Part shown: one piece after another, positions 49,305 through 58,162 of the stretch
How positions within the stretch are numbered: the first letter of the stretch is position 1
How the letters are laid out: every line of letters starts with the position of its first letter
DNA from: Streptomyces sp. NRRL F-2580
GTDB lineage: Bacteria; Actinomycetota; Actinomycetes; Streptomycetales; Streptomycetaceae
Assembly: GCF_000720115.1 (NCBI RefSeq)
Contig: NZ_JOIR01000002.1
Coordinates: forward strand, 186,001-250,000
Direction of reading: 5' to 3'
Length of the DNA stretch: 64,000 bases
Position numbers and translations under genes: made by a program
Notes under the pieces: model-generated
What the model was told of the DNA's origin: nothing
Database searches by the model: none
The model's input: only the letters and a program-made list of their open reading frames with translations

Positions 49305-50903
49305 ATGCACGCGTATCTCAACCATGTGCCCGCCGTCGTGCTCAGACTCGATCGGAATCCGTTCCACCACGGAACCCTCGGCGCCGTCAGATCCCTTGGC
49401 CGCAAAGGCGTGGAGGTCCATGCCGTCGTCGAGGCCGGGGGAGGTCCCATGGGGCGTTCGCGGTACCTGCGCGCCGTGCACGCCGGGCCGGCCGGCGGGT
49501 TGGACCCGGAGGCGCCCGAGGCGCTGCTGGAGTGCCTGACCGGGGTGTCGGAGCGGATCGGCCGTCAGGCCGTGCTCATCGCCATGGACGACCTGAGCGC
49601 CATCGCCGTGTCCCGGGTCGCGTCCATGCTCCACGAACGGTTCCGGATCCCCCATCAGCCCGACAACCTGCCCGCCCGGGTGGCCGACAAGGCCGAGCTG
49701 TCGCGGCTCTGTTCGCGCTGGGACGTCCCGCACCCGGAGACCGTGATCCCGGCGAGCGGGGCCGAGGCGGCCGAGGCGGCCTGGCGGCTCGGCCTGCCGG
49801 TGGTCGCCAAGTGGAGCCGGCCCTGGCTGCTGCCCAGCGGGGCCGACGGGCTGCGGAGCACCACGCTGGTGCACACCGCCGCCGAGGCGCGCCGGCTGTA
49901 CGAACGCTCCGCGGAGGCCGGCAGCCGGCTGCTGCTCCAGCGGTTCCTGCCGGCCGGTCCCGACACCGACTGGTTCTTCCACGGCGCCTTCGCCCGGGGC
50001 GGGCGTCCGCTGCTCGCGGGATCGGGCCGCAAGGAGCTGTCCTGGCCGGTGCGGACGGGGCTGACGGCGGTGGGGCGCTGGCTGCCGGATCCGGCGGTGG
50101 AGGCGGCGGCGCTGCGGCTCGCCGAACGGCTGGGCTACCACGGGATCCTGGACCTGGACTTCCGCCGGGACGAGCAGGGGTGCTTCCGGCTGGTGGACTT
50201 CAACCCCCGGCCGGGCGCGCAGTTCCGGCTGTTCACGGACGCGGCCGGACTGGACGTGGTCCAGGCGATGTACCTGGATCTGACGGGTCAACGGGTCCCG
50301 CGGCCCTCGGGCGGTCCGGGCCGGGTGTTCGTCGCCGAGAACTACGCGCTGCTGGCGGCGGTCCGGGGCGGTGCGCTGCCGCGCCGCCGGGCGGCGGAGC
50401 ACGTGGTGGGCTCTGTCGGTCCGGCAGCGGCGGCCGGCCGGCCGGACGGTGCCGTGGATCAGGTCCCGCCGGTGGTCGCCGGCCAGCGGACCGGCCCGCG
50501 GCGGGCGGCGGAGCCCGAGCCGGAGCCGGAGGCCCGCCCGGACCACCACGGCGCGGCAGCCGGCGCGCAGCCGGCGCCGGCGGACCGGCCCGTGCGGCCG
50601 GGGCGGGGCGGCGGGGTCGAGACGGCGTGGTTCGCCGCCGACGACCTGCTGCCGTTCCTGGCGATGCTCGGCGCCTTCCTCGGGCGCGGTGCGGGCAAGG
50701 GGGTACGGGTCCTGCGCGGGGTCCCGGCGCAGGGCCGCCGCACGGCGCGCGCGGTCGTCCGTACGCCCCGCCAGCGCGGGGAGCAGCCGACCGCCGCTCC
50801 CCCTCCCCCTCCCGCGCCCGCTTCCGCTCCGGCCTCCGGCCCCGCCTCCCGTCCCGTCCCGCCGGAGGCGTCGGCCGAGCCGGACGAGCTGGTGACGCGT
50901 TGA
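49305..50903 (+). CDS. ATP-grasp ligase-like protein in the EPS locus
   Basis: This 532-residue protein has an ATP-grasp core (residues 1-340): a pre-ATP domain, PVVAKWSRPW for nucleotide contact, LLLQRFLP, and the metal-binding DLDFRRD and DFNPRPGAQF strands. Family members form amide or ester bonds from carboxylate and amine. After residue 340 comes a Pro/Ala/Arg-rich linker, one conserved stretch (WFAADDLLPFLAMLGAFLG) and a disordered tail. The ATG at 49305 is used; a GTG at 49287 is possible. It could attach an amino acid to the glycan, as inferred only from context. Confidence 0.78.
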   Translation: MHAYLNHVPAVVLRLDRNPFHHGTLGAVRSLGRKGVEVHAVVEAGGGPMGRSRYLRAVHAGPAGGLDPEAPEALLECLTGVSERIGRQAVLIAMDDLSAIAVSRVASMLHERFRIPHQPDNLPARVADKAELSRLCSRWDVPHPETVIPASGAEAAEAAWRLGLPVVAKWSRPWLLPSGADGLRSTTLVHTAAEARRLYERSAEAGSRLLLQRFLPAGPDTDWFFHGAFARGGRPLLAGSGRKELSWPVRTGLTAVGRWLPDPAVEAAALRLAERLGYHGILDLDFRRDEQGCFRLVDFNPRPGAQFRLFTDAAGLDVVQAMYLDLTGQRVPRPSGGPGRVFVAENYALLAAVRGGALPRRRAAEHVVGSVGPAAAAGRPDGAVDQVPPVVAGQRTGPRRAAEPEPEPEARPDHHGAAAGAQPAPADRPVRPGRGGGVETAWFAADDLLPFLAMLGAFLGRGAGKGVRVLRGVPAQGRRTARAVVRTPRQRGEQPTAAPPPPPAPASAPASGPASRPVPPEASAEPDELVTR

Positions 50904-50961
50904 CCACGGCCGGCGCGGCGGACCGGGCCGGGCCGGGGACCATCGAGCTGGAGGAGCGGCC

Positions 50962-52272
50962 GTGACGCGGATCGACGATCTCGTGGTGATCGGTGCGGGC
51001 CCGTACGGGCTGTCCATCGCCGCCCACGCGGCGGACGCGGGGCTCGGCGTACGGCTGCTGGGCCGGCCCATGGCCTCGTGGCGCGACCACATGCCCGACG
51101 GCATGTACCTGAAGTCGGAGCCCTGGTCCTCCAACCTGTCCGCGCCGGACGGGCGGCACACCCTCGCCGATTACTGCGCCACGCGCGGACTGGCCGCGGA
51201 ACACGGCACTCCGCTGCCGATCGACACGTTCAGCGCGTACGGGATGTGGTTCGCCCGGCAGGCCGCACCGGAGGTGGAGGAGGTGACCGTCACGGAGGTG
51301 ACCCCGCAGGGCGACGGCTTCCGCGTCCGCACCGCCGAGGGACCGCCCCTGCTCGCCCGCACGGTCGCCCTCGCGGTCGGGGTGATGCCCTTCGTCCACC
51401 ACCCCGAGGGGCTGCGCGAGCTCCCGCCCGCCCACTACTCGCACAGCAGCGGCCACCGCGACCTGACCCGCTTCGCCGGCCGCGAGGTCGCCGTGCTCGG
51501 GGCCGGGCAGGCCGCCCTGGAGACCGCCGCCCTGCTGGCCGAGCAGGGCGCCCGGCCGTGCCTGGTCGCCCGGCGCTCCCGGCTGAACTGGAACACCGTC
51601 CCGCAGCCCCTGGACCGGCCCGCGCTGCGCGCCCTGCGCGATCCGCACAACGGCCTCGGCACCGGCTGGCGCAGCTGGGTGTGGTCGGAGCTGCCCTGGG
51701 CGGTGCGCCGGCTGCCCGCGTCCACCCGGGAGCGGATCGCGGCGACCGCGCTGGGGCCGGCCGGCGCCTGGTGGCTGCGCGACCGCTTCGAGCGGCGCGT
51801 CCCCGTGCTGCTCGGGCACCGGCTGCACCGGGCGGTCGCGGTGGGCGAGCGGACCCGGCTCGGGCTGTCGACCCGGGCCGGGGAGTCCGTGGTCCTGGAC
51901 GTCGCGCACGTCATCGCGGCCACCGGCTTCGTGCCGGACCTGGCCCGGCTGGAACTGCTCGACGCGGGGCTGCGGGCGGGCCTGGGGACCGTGGGGCACA
52001 GCCGGGCGCCGGAGCTGAGCCCCTGCTTCGAGTCCTCGTGGCCCGGGCTGTTCTTCGCGGGGCTGCTGACGGCTCCCTCATTCGGCCCTTCCATGCGATT
52101 CGTGCACGGCGCGGGCTTCACGGCGGGGAGACTGGTGAGAGGAGTCCGCAAGCGCCTCGGCGCCCGGGGTCCGCGGCCGGGCTCCACCGGTGTCGCCCGG
52201 TTCGACAGGGCTGCTTACCCCGGGCGTCCTCCGGGGGTACCCCCAGGGCATCCGACGACGTATCTGCGGTGA
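50962..52272 (+). CDS. FAD-dependent NAD(P)H oxidoreductase, N-hydroxylase-like
   Basis: This 436-residue flavoprotein has the FAD loop VVIGAGPYGLSIAAHA (residues 8-23), a second dinucleotide loop VAVLGAGQAALETAALL near 177 and the ATGFVPD motif near 318. This layout matches SidA/lysine N-hydroxylase-like and other class B monooxygenases. GGAGGAG lies upstream of the GTG. It follows the ATP-grasp gene by 58 bp, so they may act in sequence on an amine- or carboxylate-containing group. The substrate is not evident. Confidence 0.78.
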   Translation: MTRIDDLVVIGAGPYGLSIAAHAADAGLGVRLLGRPMASWRDHMPDGMYLKSEPWSSNLSAPDGRHTLADYCATRGLAAEHGTPLPIDTFSAYGMWFARQAAPEVEEVTVTEVTPQGDGFRVRTAEGPPLLARTVALAVGVMPFVHHPEGLRELPPAHYSHSSGHRDLTRFAGREVAVLGAGQAALETAALLAEQGARPCLVARRSRLNWNTVPQPLDRPALRALRDPHNGLGTGWRSWVWSELPWAVRRLPASTRERIAATALGPAGAWWLRDRFERRVPVLLGHRLHRAVAVGERTRLGLSTRAGESVVLDVAHVIAATGFVPDLARLELLDAGLRAGLGTVGHSRAPELSPCFESSWPGLFFAGLLTAPSFGPSMRFVHGAGFTAGRLVRGVRKRLGARGPRPGSTGVARFDRAAYPGRPPGVPPGHPTTYLR

Positions 52273-52296
52273 GATCCGCGGTGAAAGGGGTCCGTG

Positions 52297-52581
52297 ATGA
52301 GCGCGGAGCGAGCACAGGGCCGCGGCTGGGTACGCATTCCCGCCAGCCGCGCGGAACAACCCGCCACGACGGCCAGGGCCGGCGGGTTCGAGCGCGCCCC
52401 GCACGCGGCTCCGTACGCGGGCCCGTACGGGAGTCCGTACGCGAGTGCCCCGGCCGCCGACCAGGCCACGATCTACCTGTCGGTCGTCAAGCGCTGGCGG
52501 GAGGCCGGGCGCACCCTCCCGGGGCATCCTGACGAGGAGTGGGAGCGGCTGATCTCGCAGCCGTGCTGGCCCGGCCGTTAG
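52297..52581 (+). CDS. Small conserved-type hypothetical protein
   Basis: This 94-residue soluble protein has a Pro/Ala/Tyr-rich first half (YAGPYGSPYASAP) and a more ordered C-terminus (IYLSVVKRWREAGRTLPGHP) with DEEWERL. I do not recognise a family. GAAAGGGG lies just upstream. It ends within 6 bp of the proposed start of the phosphatase gene, so the two may be cotranscribed. Confidence 0.65.
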   Translation: MSAERAQGRGWVRIPASRAEQPATTARAGGFERAPHAAPYAGPYGSPYASAPAADQATIYLSVVKRWREAGRTLPGHPDEEWERLISQPCWPGR

Positions 52582-52586
52582 GTGGT

Positions 52587-54680
52587 GTGGAGGTGGCAGC
52601 GGCGGAGCGCGAGGGAGCGGAGCCGGTCCGGCGGCCCCCCGTGACCGCGCCGGGGGAGCGGCTCGCGCTGAACGGCATGGGCAGCTTCGAGTGGGACCTG
52701 GACGCCGGGACGGTGGTGCTGGACGAGGCCGCGATGGACGTCTTCGACCTGCGGCCGGAGGAGTTCGACGGCACCCCGGAGGGGGTCGGGCTGCACATCC
52801 CGCCCGAGGACGGGGTCCGGCTGAACGAGACCATCGCCGGGGTCCTGGAGAGCGGCGGGGACACCTACGGCGCGTACTTCACGGTGCAGCGGCGCGACGG
52901 CCTCGACCAGTGGACGCACACCTCGGGCCGGATCCTGCGGGACGGCGGCGGCCAGTCGCAGCGCATCGTGGGGATCGTCCGGGACGCGACGGCGGAGCTG
53001 GCCCACGCGACGCTGCTGCGCAAGCTGGAGGCGGCCCGCGCCCAGCAGACGACGATCGTGCAGCGGACCACGGAGGCCCTGTCGAGGGCGGTGACGGTGG
53101 ACGACGTCACGGCCGCGCTGACGGGGGCGGGCGCGCTGGAGCGGCTGGGTGCGGACGGGCTGGCCCTGGGGCTGGTCGAGGGCGGCACCATCAAGATCAT
53201 CGCGTTGAGCGGGGAGTCGCTGGAGGTCCTCAGCGAGCGGCGGTTCACCCGGCTGGACGGTTCGCTGCCGCTGTCGCACGCGGTGCTCACCCGGCAGGCA
53301 CGTTTCGTCACCTCGCTCGCCGAGCTCGGCGGCGAGTTCCCGCTCCTCGCGGACTACCTGAGCCGGATCCGGTTCGACGCGGCCGCCTACCTGCCGCTGA
53401 TCGCGCAGGCCAAGGCCATCGGCGGGCTGGTCCTCTTCTACCGGCGGCGCAGCGAGTTCAGCCCGGAGGAGCGCAACCTGTGCCTGGGCCTGGCCGGCAT
53501 CGTGGCCCAGTCCCTCCAGCGGGCGCTCCTCTTCGACCAGGAGCGGGAGTTCGCGACGGGCCTGCAGGCCGCCATGCTGCCCCGCCGGATCCCGGACATC
53601 ACCGGCGGTGAGATCGCGGTCCGCTACCACGCCGCCTGGAGCGGGCGGGAGGTCGGCGGCGACTGGTACGACGTGATCTCGCTGCCCCGCGACCGCGTCG
53701 GCATCGTGGTGGGCGACGTACAGGGCCACGACACGCACGCGGCGGCCATCATGGGCCAGCTGCGGATCGCGCTGCGGGCTTACGCGGGGGAGGGCCATCC
53801 GCCGTCCACCGTGCTGGCCCGGGCCTCGCGCTTCCTCGCCGAACTGGACACCGAGCGCTTCGCCACCTGCATGTACGCGCAGGTGGACCTGGAGACCGGA
53901 GGCGTACGGGCGGTCCGCGCGGGCCATCTCGGACCGCTGATCCGGCACACGGACGGGCGTACCGGCTGGCCCAACGTGCGCGGCGGCCTGCCGCTGGGGC
54001 TGGCCTCGGTCTTCGAGCAGGAGGAGTTCCCAGAGACCCGGCTCGACCTGGTCCCCGGGGAGACGCTCGTGCTGTGCACGGACGGCCTGGTGGAGGAGCC
54101 GGGCACGACCATCACCCAGGGCATGGAAGCCCTGGCGCAGGCGGTGCGCAGCGGTCCGCAGGCGCCCGAGGCGCTCGCCGACCACCTCTCGGACCGGCTC
54201 TGGGAGCGCTGGGGCTCCGGGGACGACGTGGCCCTGCTGGTGCTGCGCCGGGCCCCCGACCCGGGCACCCATCGGGCACCGCGCATCCACCAGTACGTCC
54301 ACCAGGCCGACCCCGAAGGCCTCTCGGAGGCCCGGTACGCCCTGCGCCAGGCCCTGCGCGACTGGGGCATGCCCGAGCTCGCCGACGACGTGGAGCTGGC
54401 CGCCGGGGAGCTGCTGGTCAACGCCCTCCTGCACACCGACGGCGGGGCGGTGCTGACCATGGAGGTGCTGCCGGAGCCGGTCCGGCGGATCCGGCTGTGG
54501 GTCAAGGACCGCTCCAGCGTGTGGCCGCGCCGGCGCACCCCGGGGGAGGCGGCCACCACGGGGCGCGGGCTGCTGCTGGTGGACGCGCTGGCCACGCACT
54601 GGGGTGTGGAGTCCCGGGGCGACGGCAAGGCGGTGTGGTGCGAGTTCACCGTCGGCGGCCGCCCCCGGAGCGCCGAGTGA
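52587..54680 (+). CDS. PAS-GAF-SpoIIE phosphatase with C-terminal HATPase domain
   Basis: This protein of about 697 residues has an N-terminal PAS domain (MGSFEWDLDAG), a GAF domain (about 150-310), a PP2C/SpoIIE phosphatase domain (VGGDWYDV with Asp359; GDVQGHD with Asp377) and a C-terminal HATPase domain (ELLVNALLHTDGG; GRGLLLVDALA). Such proteins dephosphorylate anti-anti-sigma factors, while the ATPase part resembles anti-sigma kinases; Streptomyces has many. The start is uncertain: GTG at 52587 is used, and GTG at 52539 or ATG at 52677 are possible. Confidence 0.88.
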   Translation: MEVAAAEREGAEPVRRPPVTAPGERLALNGMGSFEWDLDAGTVVLDEAAMDVFDLRPEEFDGTPEGVGLHIPPEDGVRLNETIAGVLESGGDTYGAYFTVQRRDGLDQWTHTSGRILRDGGGQSQRIVGIVRDATAELAHATLLRKLEAARAQQTTIVQRTTEALSRAVTVDDVTAALTGAGALERLGADGLALGLVEGGTIKIIALSGESLEVLSERRFTRLDGSLPLSHAVLTRQARFVTSLAELGGEFPLLADYLSRIRFDAAAYLPLIAQAKAIGGLVLFYRRRSEFSPEERNLCLGLAGIVAQSLQRALLFDQEREFATGLQAAMLPRRIPDITGGEIAVRYHAAWSGREVGGDWYDVISLPRDRVGIVVGDVQGHDTHAAAIMGQLRIALRAYAGEGHPPSTVLARASRFLAELDTERFATCMYAQVDLETGGVRAVRAGHLGPLIRHTDGRTGWPNVRGGLPLGLASVFEQEEFPETRLDLVPGETLVLCTDGLVEEPGTTITQGMEALAQAVRSGPQAPEALADHLSDRLWERWGSGDDVALLVLRRAPDPGTHRAPRIHQYVHQADPEGLSEARYALRQALRDWGMPELADDVELAAGELLVNALLHTDGGAVLTMEVLPEPVRRIRLWVKDRSSVWPRRRTPGEAATTGRGLLLVDALATHWGVESRGDGKAVWCEFTVGGRPRSAE

Positions 54681-54751
54681 CCTGCCGGTCACCCCGGGTT
54701 GTGAGGTGCCGCTGGTGGGGTGATGATGCGGTCCATGGAACGGATCGTGTT

Positions 54752-54919
54752 GTGCGCGGGCTGAGCAAGGCCGCCGTGACGGGAGTCCTGGCGCTGGTCC
54801 TGCTGGTGGCCGGAGCGCCGACCGTCGTGGACTGGACGACAGGGCGTCCGCACGCGGACGCCGAGTGCCGGTCGGTGGCCTTCATGTCGATGACGGACGT
54901 CGCACCCGAGTGCCGCTGA
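54752..54919 (+). CDS. Small membrane-anchored peptide
   Basis: A 55-residue frame starting at GTG encodes one hydrophobic helix (AAVTGVLALVLLVAGAPTVV) and a short outer tail with two cysteines 16 residues apart, ending APECR. GGAACGGA lies about 8 bp upstream of the start. It ends 1 bp before a strong bidirectional hairpin, which supports a real transcript end here. No family is recognised. Confidence 0.45.
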   Translation: MRGLSKAAVTGVLALVLLVAGAPTVVDWTTGRPHADAECRSVAFMSMTDVAPECR

Positions 54920-54920
54920 C

Positions 54921-54971
54921 GGTGGCCGGCGCTGCCGGGCCGGGAGCCCGGTCCCGGCAGCGGCGGCCACC
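54921..54971. terminator. Bidirectional terminator
   Basis: A 19-bp stem with one mismatch (54921-54939 with 54953-54971) and a 13-base loop lies between the small peptide gene and the convergent DUF6299-like gene. Confidence 0.8.
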
Positions 54972-55014
54972 GGACGGGCGGGCGCGTGCCACGGGCCCCT
55001 TGTCGCGCGGTCGC

Positions 55015-55455
55015 TCAGTGCCCCTCGCGGACCTCGACGTCCTCGCTGTCCTGGGCGACGGTGGTGACCGACCGCGGCATGAGGCCGGAGAGCCGGATCT
55101 CCTGGAGCTCCCCGGTGACCGTCGCGTGACCCGGGTGGACGTGCACGAAGGAGCCCGGCGCGTGGGCGACCCACCTGCGCTCCGCGCCGTCGCAGACGAC
55201 CTCTTCCGCACCGAGGCTGAGCCGGGTGCCGTCCTGTACGAGGGTCGCCTTGATCTGCATCGCCCCCATGGGTGACGCCTGCTCGCAGTGGTAGGTGCCG
55301 GAAAGGATGACGCCGCCGTCCTGCGTGAGGTGAGCCTCAGGGTGTACGGAAATGCCCTGGTCGAAAACGGTGGCCCCGGCCGGGACGGTGAATACCGTCG
55401 TGGCGGCCAGTGCGGAGAGGGCTGCCAGTGCCATTCGGCGGCCGGACATGCGCAT
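55015..55455 (-). CDS. Secreted DUF6299-like protein
   Basis: This 146-residue protein has a signal peptide (MSGRRMALAALSALAATTVF, cut near AGATVF). The mature domain is beta-rich, with LTQDGGVILSGTYHCEQA and a second cysteine in EEVVCDGAERRW, which should form one disulfide. It resembles the streptomycete secreted family DUF6299, of unknown function. The ATG at 55455 has GGAGGAA upstream. It is divergent from the lipoprotein gene at 55622. Confidence 0.68.
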   Translation of the reverse strand: MRMSGRRMALAALSALAATTVFTVPAGATVFDQGISVHPEAHLTQDGGVILSGTYHCEQASPMGAMQIKATLVQDGTRLSLGAEEVVCDGAERRWVAHAPGSFVHVHPGHATVTGELQEIRLSGLMPRSVTTVAQDSEDVEVREGH

Positions 55456-55621
55456 TCTTCCTCCAGATGGATCGGGGTGACGGGAATCCGCCGGAACGCA
55501 TTGTGCTGGCAGTTGGCCGCGACCGGCCGCACGCACCCCCCGGGCGCACTCGTGTCGGTGAGTGCAATTGCCTGCTCGGGCGCGTGAGACTGACCGAAAT
55601 ACATCCCCGAAGGGATCCTGA

Positions 55622-56221
55622 ATGCGCCAGTCCGCCGCCCGTCGCCACACCCCCGTCCTCGCCGCCGCCCTTCTCCCGCTCCTCCTCTTCGGTGCCACGG
55701 CCTGCCAGAGCGCTCCCGTGGAATCCGCGCTCGCCCCGGCCGTGGCGCCCGCCGTCCCGGTGGACGACGGGGCGCCGGGCGGGGAGGCACCCGTACGGCC
55801 CGCCGCGAAGGCCGCCCATGTGGGTGACTCCGTACGGGTGGACGGTGCGCAGGTCGGGCGGCACCTCCAGGCCGTGCTGGCCGCGTACGTGGACCCGGCG
55901 ATCAGCGTCGAGAAGAACTACGCCCCGCCCGCCGGCAAGCGCTGGGTGGCCGCCCAGATGTCCTTCGTCAACGTGGGCGGGGCCTCGTACGGGGCGCTCG
56001 GACGCGTGTGGGCGCACGACAGCGCGGGCGGGCGCCACCCGGTGGTGTCCACCGGCGAGCTGACCACCGGCAAACCACTCGTCTTCGATTCCCTGGAGGT
56101 GGGTGAGCGGGCCGAGGGATGGGTGGTGTTCGAAATCCCGGAAAACGCGCGCATTGTGCGCCTCCAGTACCAGGACGCGAACATGCAGACGAATTCCGGA
56201 GGGGGATTCTGGGAGGTCTAG
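55622..56221 (+). CDS. DUF4352-like lipoprotein
   Basis: This 199-residue protein has a signal peptide with a lipobox-like LLLFGATAC (Cys28), an Ala/Pro/Val-rich spacer and a beta-sandwich domain. The domain has the KRWVAAQMSFVNVG and EGWVVFEIPENARI segments typical of DUF4352 and related immunoglobulin-like lipoproteins. It should be anchored on the outer face of the membrane. Function is not evident. Confidence 0.72.
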   Translation: MRQSAARRHTPVLAAALLPLLLFGATACQSAPVESALAPAVAPAVPVDDGAPGGEAPVRPAAKAAHVGDSVRVDGAQVGRHLQAVLAAYVDPAISVEKNYAPPAGKRWVAAQMSFVNVGGASYGALGRVWAHDSAGGRHPVVSTGELTTGKPLVFDSLEVGERAEGWVVFEIPENARIVRLQYQDANMQTNSGGGFWEV

Positions 56222-56278
56222 CCCGCCCGGGTGAAAGGCCGTGAAAGGGCCGGGGGCGGGACCACTAGGGTGCGGCGC

Positions 56279-56773
56279 ATGACTTCTACTCAAGCCGAAA
56301 TCGACAGGTCCCAGCTCGGCACCCTTTCGGTGCTCGCCTGGATCGGCGACCCCTCCGAGGCGCACGACATCCCGTACCTCCTCGCCTACACCCTCGGTGA
56401 CGGCCCCAAGGGCCGGGAGGCCGGAGAGGCGGCGGCCCGCGGGCTGCTGGAGGAGATCGGCCTGCCCATCGGCGACGTCGTCATGGACGGCACCCGCAAC
56501 CCGGCCGCCTTCCCGGTGCAGATCCTGTTGGAGGGCAACCAGATCGCGCTCACCCTCCCCGGGATGAACGCGCAGTGCACCGCCCCCGACGAGTGGGTCG
56601 CCGCCGCGGACGAGAGCGGGCAGGCCTACTTCCTGTTCGCCACGCGCGCCTGGCCCGAGGCGGTCCCCGGGCAGCCGGTCGACGCGGAGACCCTGCAGGC
56701 GTTCGCGGGCGACGAGTCCGTGCTCGCGGGCAGCGCCCACTGCGTCCTCGCCGTGCGGCGCCTGCAGAAGTAG
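56279..56773 (+). CDS. DUF5949-like conserved protein
   Basis: This 164-residue soluble protein begins MTSTQAEIDRSQLGTLSVLA and contains IPYLLAYTLGDGPKGRE, PVQILLEGNQIALTLPG and a C-terminal GSAHCVLAVRRLQK. It matches the Streptomyces family I know as DUF5949, whose function is unknown. It has no signal peptide or TM. It follows the lipoprotein gene by 57 bp. Confidence 0.68.
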   Translation: MTSTQAEIDRSQLGTLSVLAWIGDPSEAHDIPYLLAYTLGDGPKGREAGEAAARGLLEEIGLPIGDVVMDGTRNPAAFPVQILLEGNQIALTLPGMNAQCTAPDEWVAAADESGQAYFLFATRAWPEAVPGQPVDAETLQAFAGDESVLAGSAHCVLAVRRLQK

Positions 56774-56859
56774 CCGCGCCCCGGGTGCCGCCACCACCAG
56801 CTCCGGCCGCCGGGCCCCCAGCCTGCCCGGTGGCCGGTCCCGCTCCTTCCCGGGCGGCG

Positions 56860-58107
56860 TCAGGGGCGTTCGAAGGCGAACTTGAGCGAACGGACCCGGT
56901 TGTCGAAGTTCGACCCCGCCAGGTCCGGCAGCCCCACCGCGCGCAGCCCGACCGGCCGGGTGAGCAGCTCGCGGAAGAGCGCCTTCATCTCCACCCGGGC
57001 CAGGTGCGCGCCCAGGCAGAAGTGCGGGCCGCCGCCGCCGAACCCCAGGTGCGGATTGGGCGAGCGGGTGATGTCGAAGGCGTCCGGATCGGGGAAGACC
57101 GCCTCGTCGCGGTTGGCGGACGCGTAGTACAGCACCACCTTGTCGCCCGGCCGGAACACGTGCCCGTCCATGGTGTGCTCGGCGGCCACCGTCCGGCGGA
57201 ACTGGATGATCGGCGTCGAGTGGCGGATCATCTCGTCCACCGCGCCGTCCGCGTACTTCTCGAAGTCCGAGAGCAGCAGGTCCCGCTGGTCCGGGTGGTC
57301 GGTGAGCAGCGTCAGCCCGTGAGTGATCGCATTGCGGGTGGTCTCCACCCCGGCGACCATCAAGAGGGAGAAGAAGGCCCCGAGTTGGCGGGCGCCGAGG
57401 GCCTGGCCGTCCACGTTCGCGCAGACCAGCGCCGAGATCAGGTCGTCGGTGGGGTTCTTGCGCCGCTCCCGGCCGATGCCCGCCACCATCCGCTGCATGC
57501 GGGCGAGCGCACGCAGCCCGCGCCCGGGCATCCGCAGCCGGGCCGTCAGGCCCCGTTCCACGCCGATGTTCTCGGAGGCGTGGTTGACGCGGTCGGCGAT
57601 CTCGGCGCGGTAGTGCTCCGGGATGCCCATCATGTTGCAGATGACGTCCAGGGGCAGCCGGGAGGCCACCGCCGAGACGAACTCGTCCGGTTCGTCGGCG
57701 AGCACGTCGTCCACGATGCGGGCCGCCACCGCGTGGATGTCCTCCTCGGCCGCCGCCAGCAGGCGGGGCGTGAACGCCCGCTGGACGATCTTGCGGAGCT
57801 GGGCGTGGTCGGGGCCGTCCAGATTGACCATCGAGTCACCGAACAGCGCACGGACCCAGCGGGCCGGTTCGGGGGTGGTCACACCGGGGGCGCTGGCGAA
57901 GACCTTGGGGAGGCGACTGGCCTCCTGTACCTGGGCGTGCCGGACGAGGGCCCAGTGCCCGGGCCCTTCGGGGACGAAGACGGGCGAGCCTACGGCCCGC
58001 AGGCGGGCGAACGCGGCGAGTCGGTGGGCGGGGGGCTGCTGCCAGAAGCCGGCCTCGGCCAGTTCCCTGCCGGGGTCTTCGCCGGGACGTTGCGGGGGGA
58101 GTGTCAT
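56860..58107 (-). CDS. Cytochrome P450
   Basis: This 415-residue soluble P450 has the I-helix oxygen motif MVAGVETTRNAI, the K-helix EMIR and the heme loop HLGFGGGGPHFCLGAHLAR with Cys364 as the iron ligand. The overall pattern (PIIQFRRTVAAEHTM, ANRDEAVFPDPDAFD) is closest to bacterial CYP families acting on fatty acids or steroids (CYP124-126-like). No ferredoxin or reductase gene is adjacent. The ATG at 58107 has only a weak ribosome site. Substrate unknown. Confidence 0.88.
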   Translation of the reverse strand: MTLPPQRPGEDPGRELAEAGFWQQPPAHRLAAFARLRAVGSPVFVPEGPGHWALVRHAQVQEASRLPKVFASAPGVTTPEPARWVRALFGDSMVNLDGPDHAQLRKIVQRAFTPRLLAAAEEDIHAVAARIVDDVLADEPDEFVSAVASRLPLDVICNMMGIPEHYRAEIADRVNHASENIGVERGLTARLRMPGRGLRALARMQRMVAGIGRERRKNPTDDLISALVCANVDGQALGARQLGAFFSLLMVAGVETTRNAITHGLTLLTDHPDQRDLLLSDFEKYADGAVDEMIRHSTPIIQFRRTVAAEHTMDGHVFRPGDKVVLYYASANRDEAVFPDPDAFDITRSPNPHLGFGGGGPHFCLGAHLARVEMKALFRELLTRPVGLRAVGLPDLAGSNFDNRVRSLKFAFERP

Positions 58108-58162
58108 GGCCTGGAAACGGCTGCGGGGGCGCCGGGGTGACGGTCGGCGGCGGCCCGGCTGT

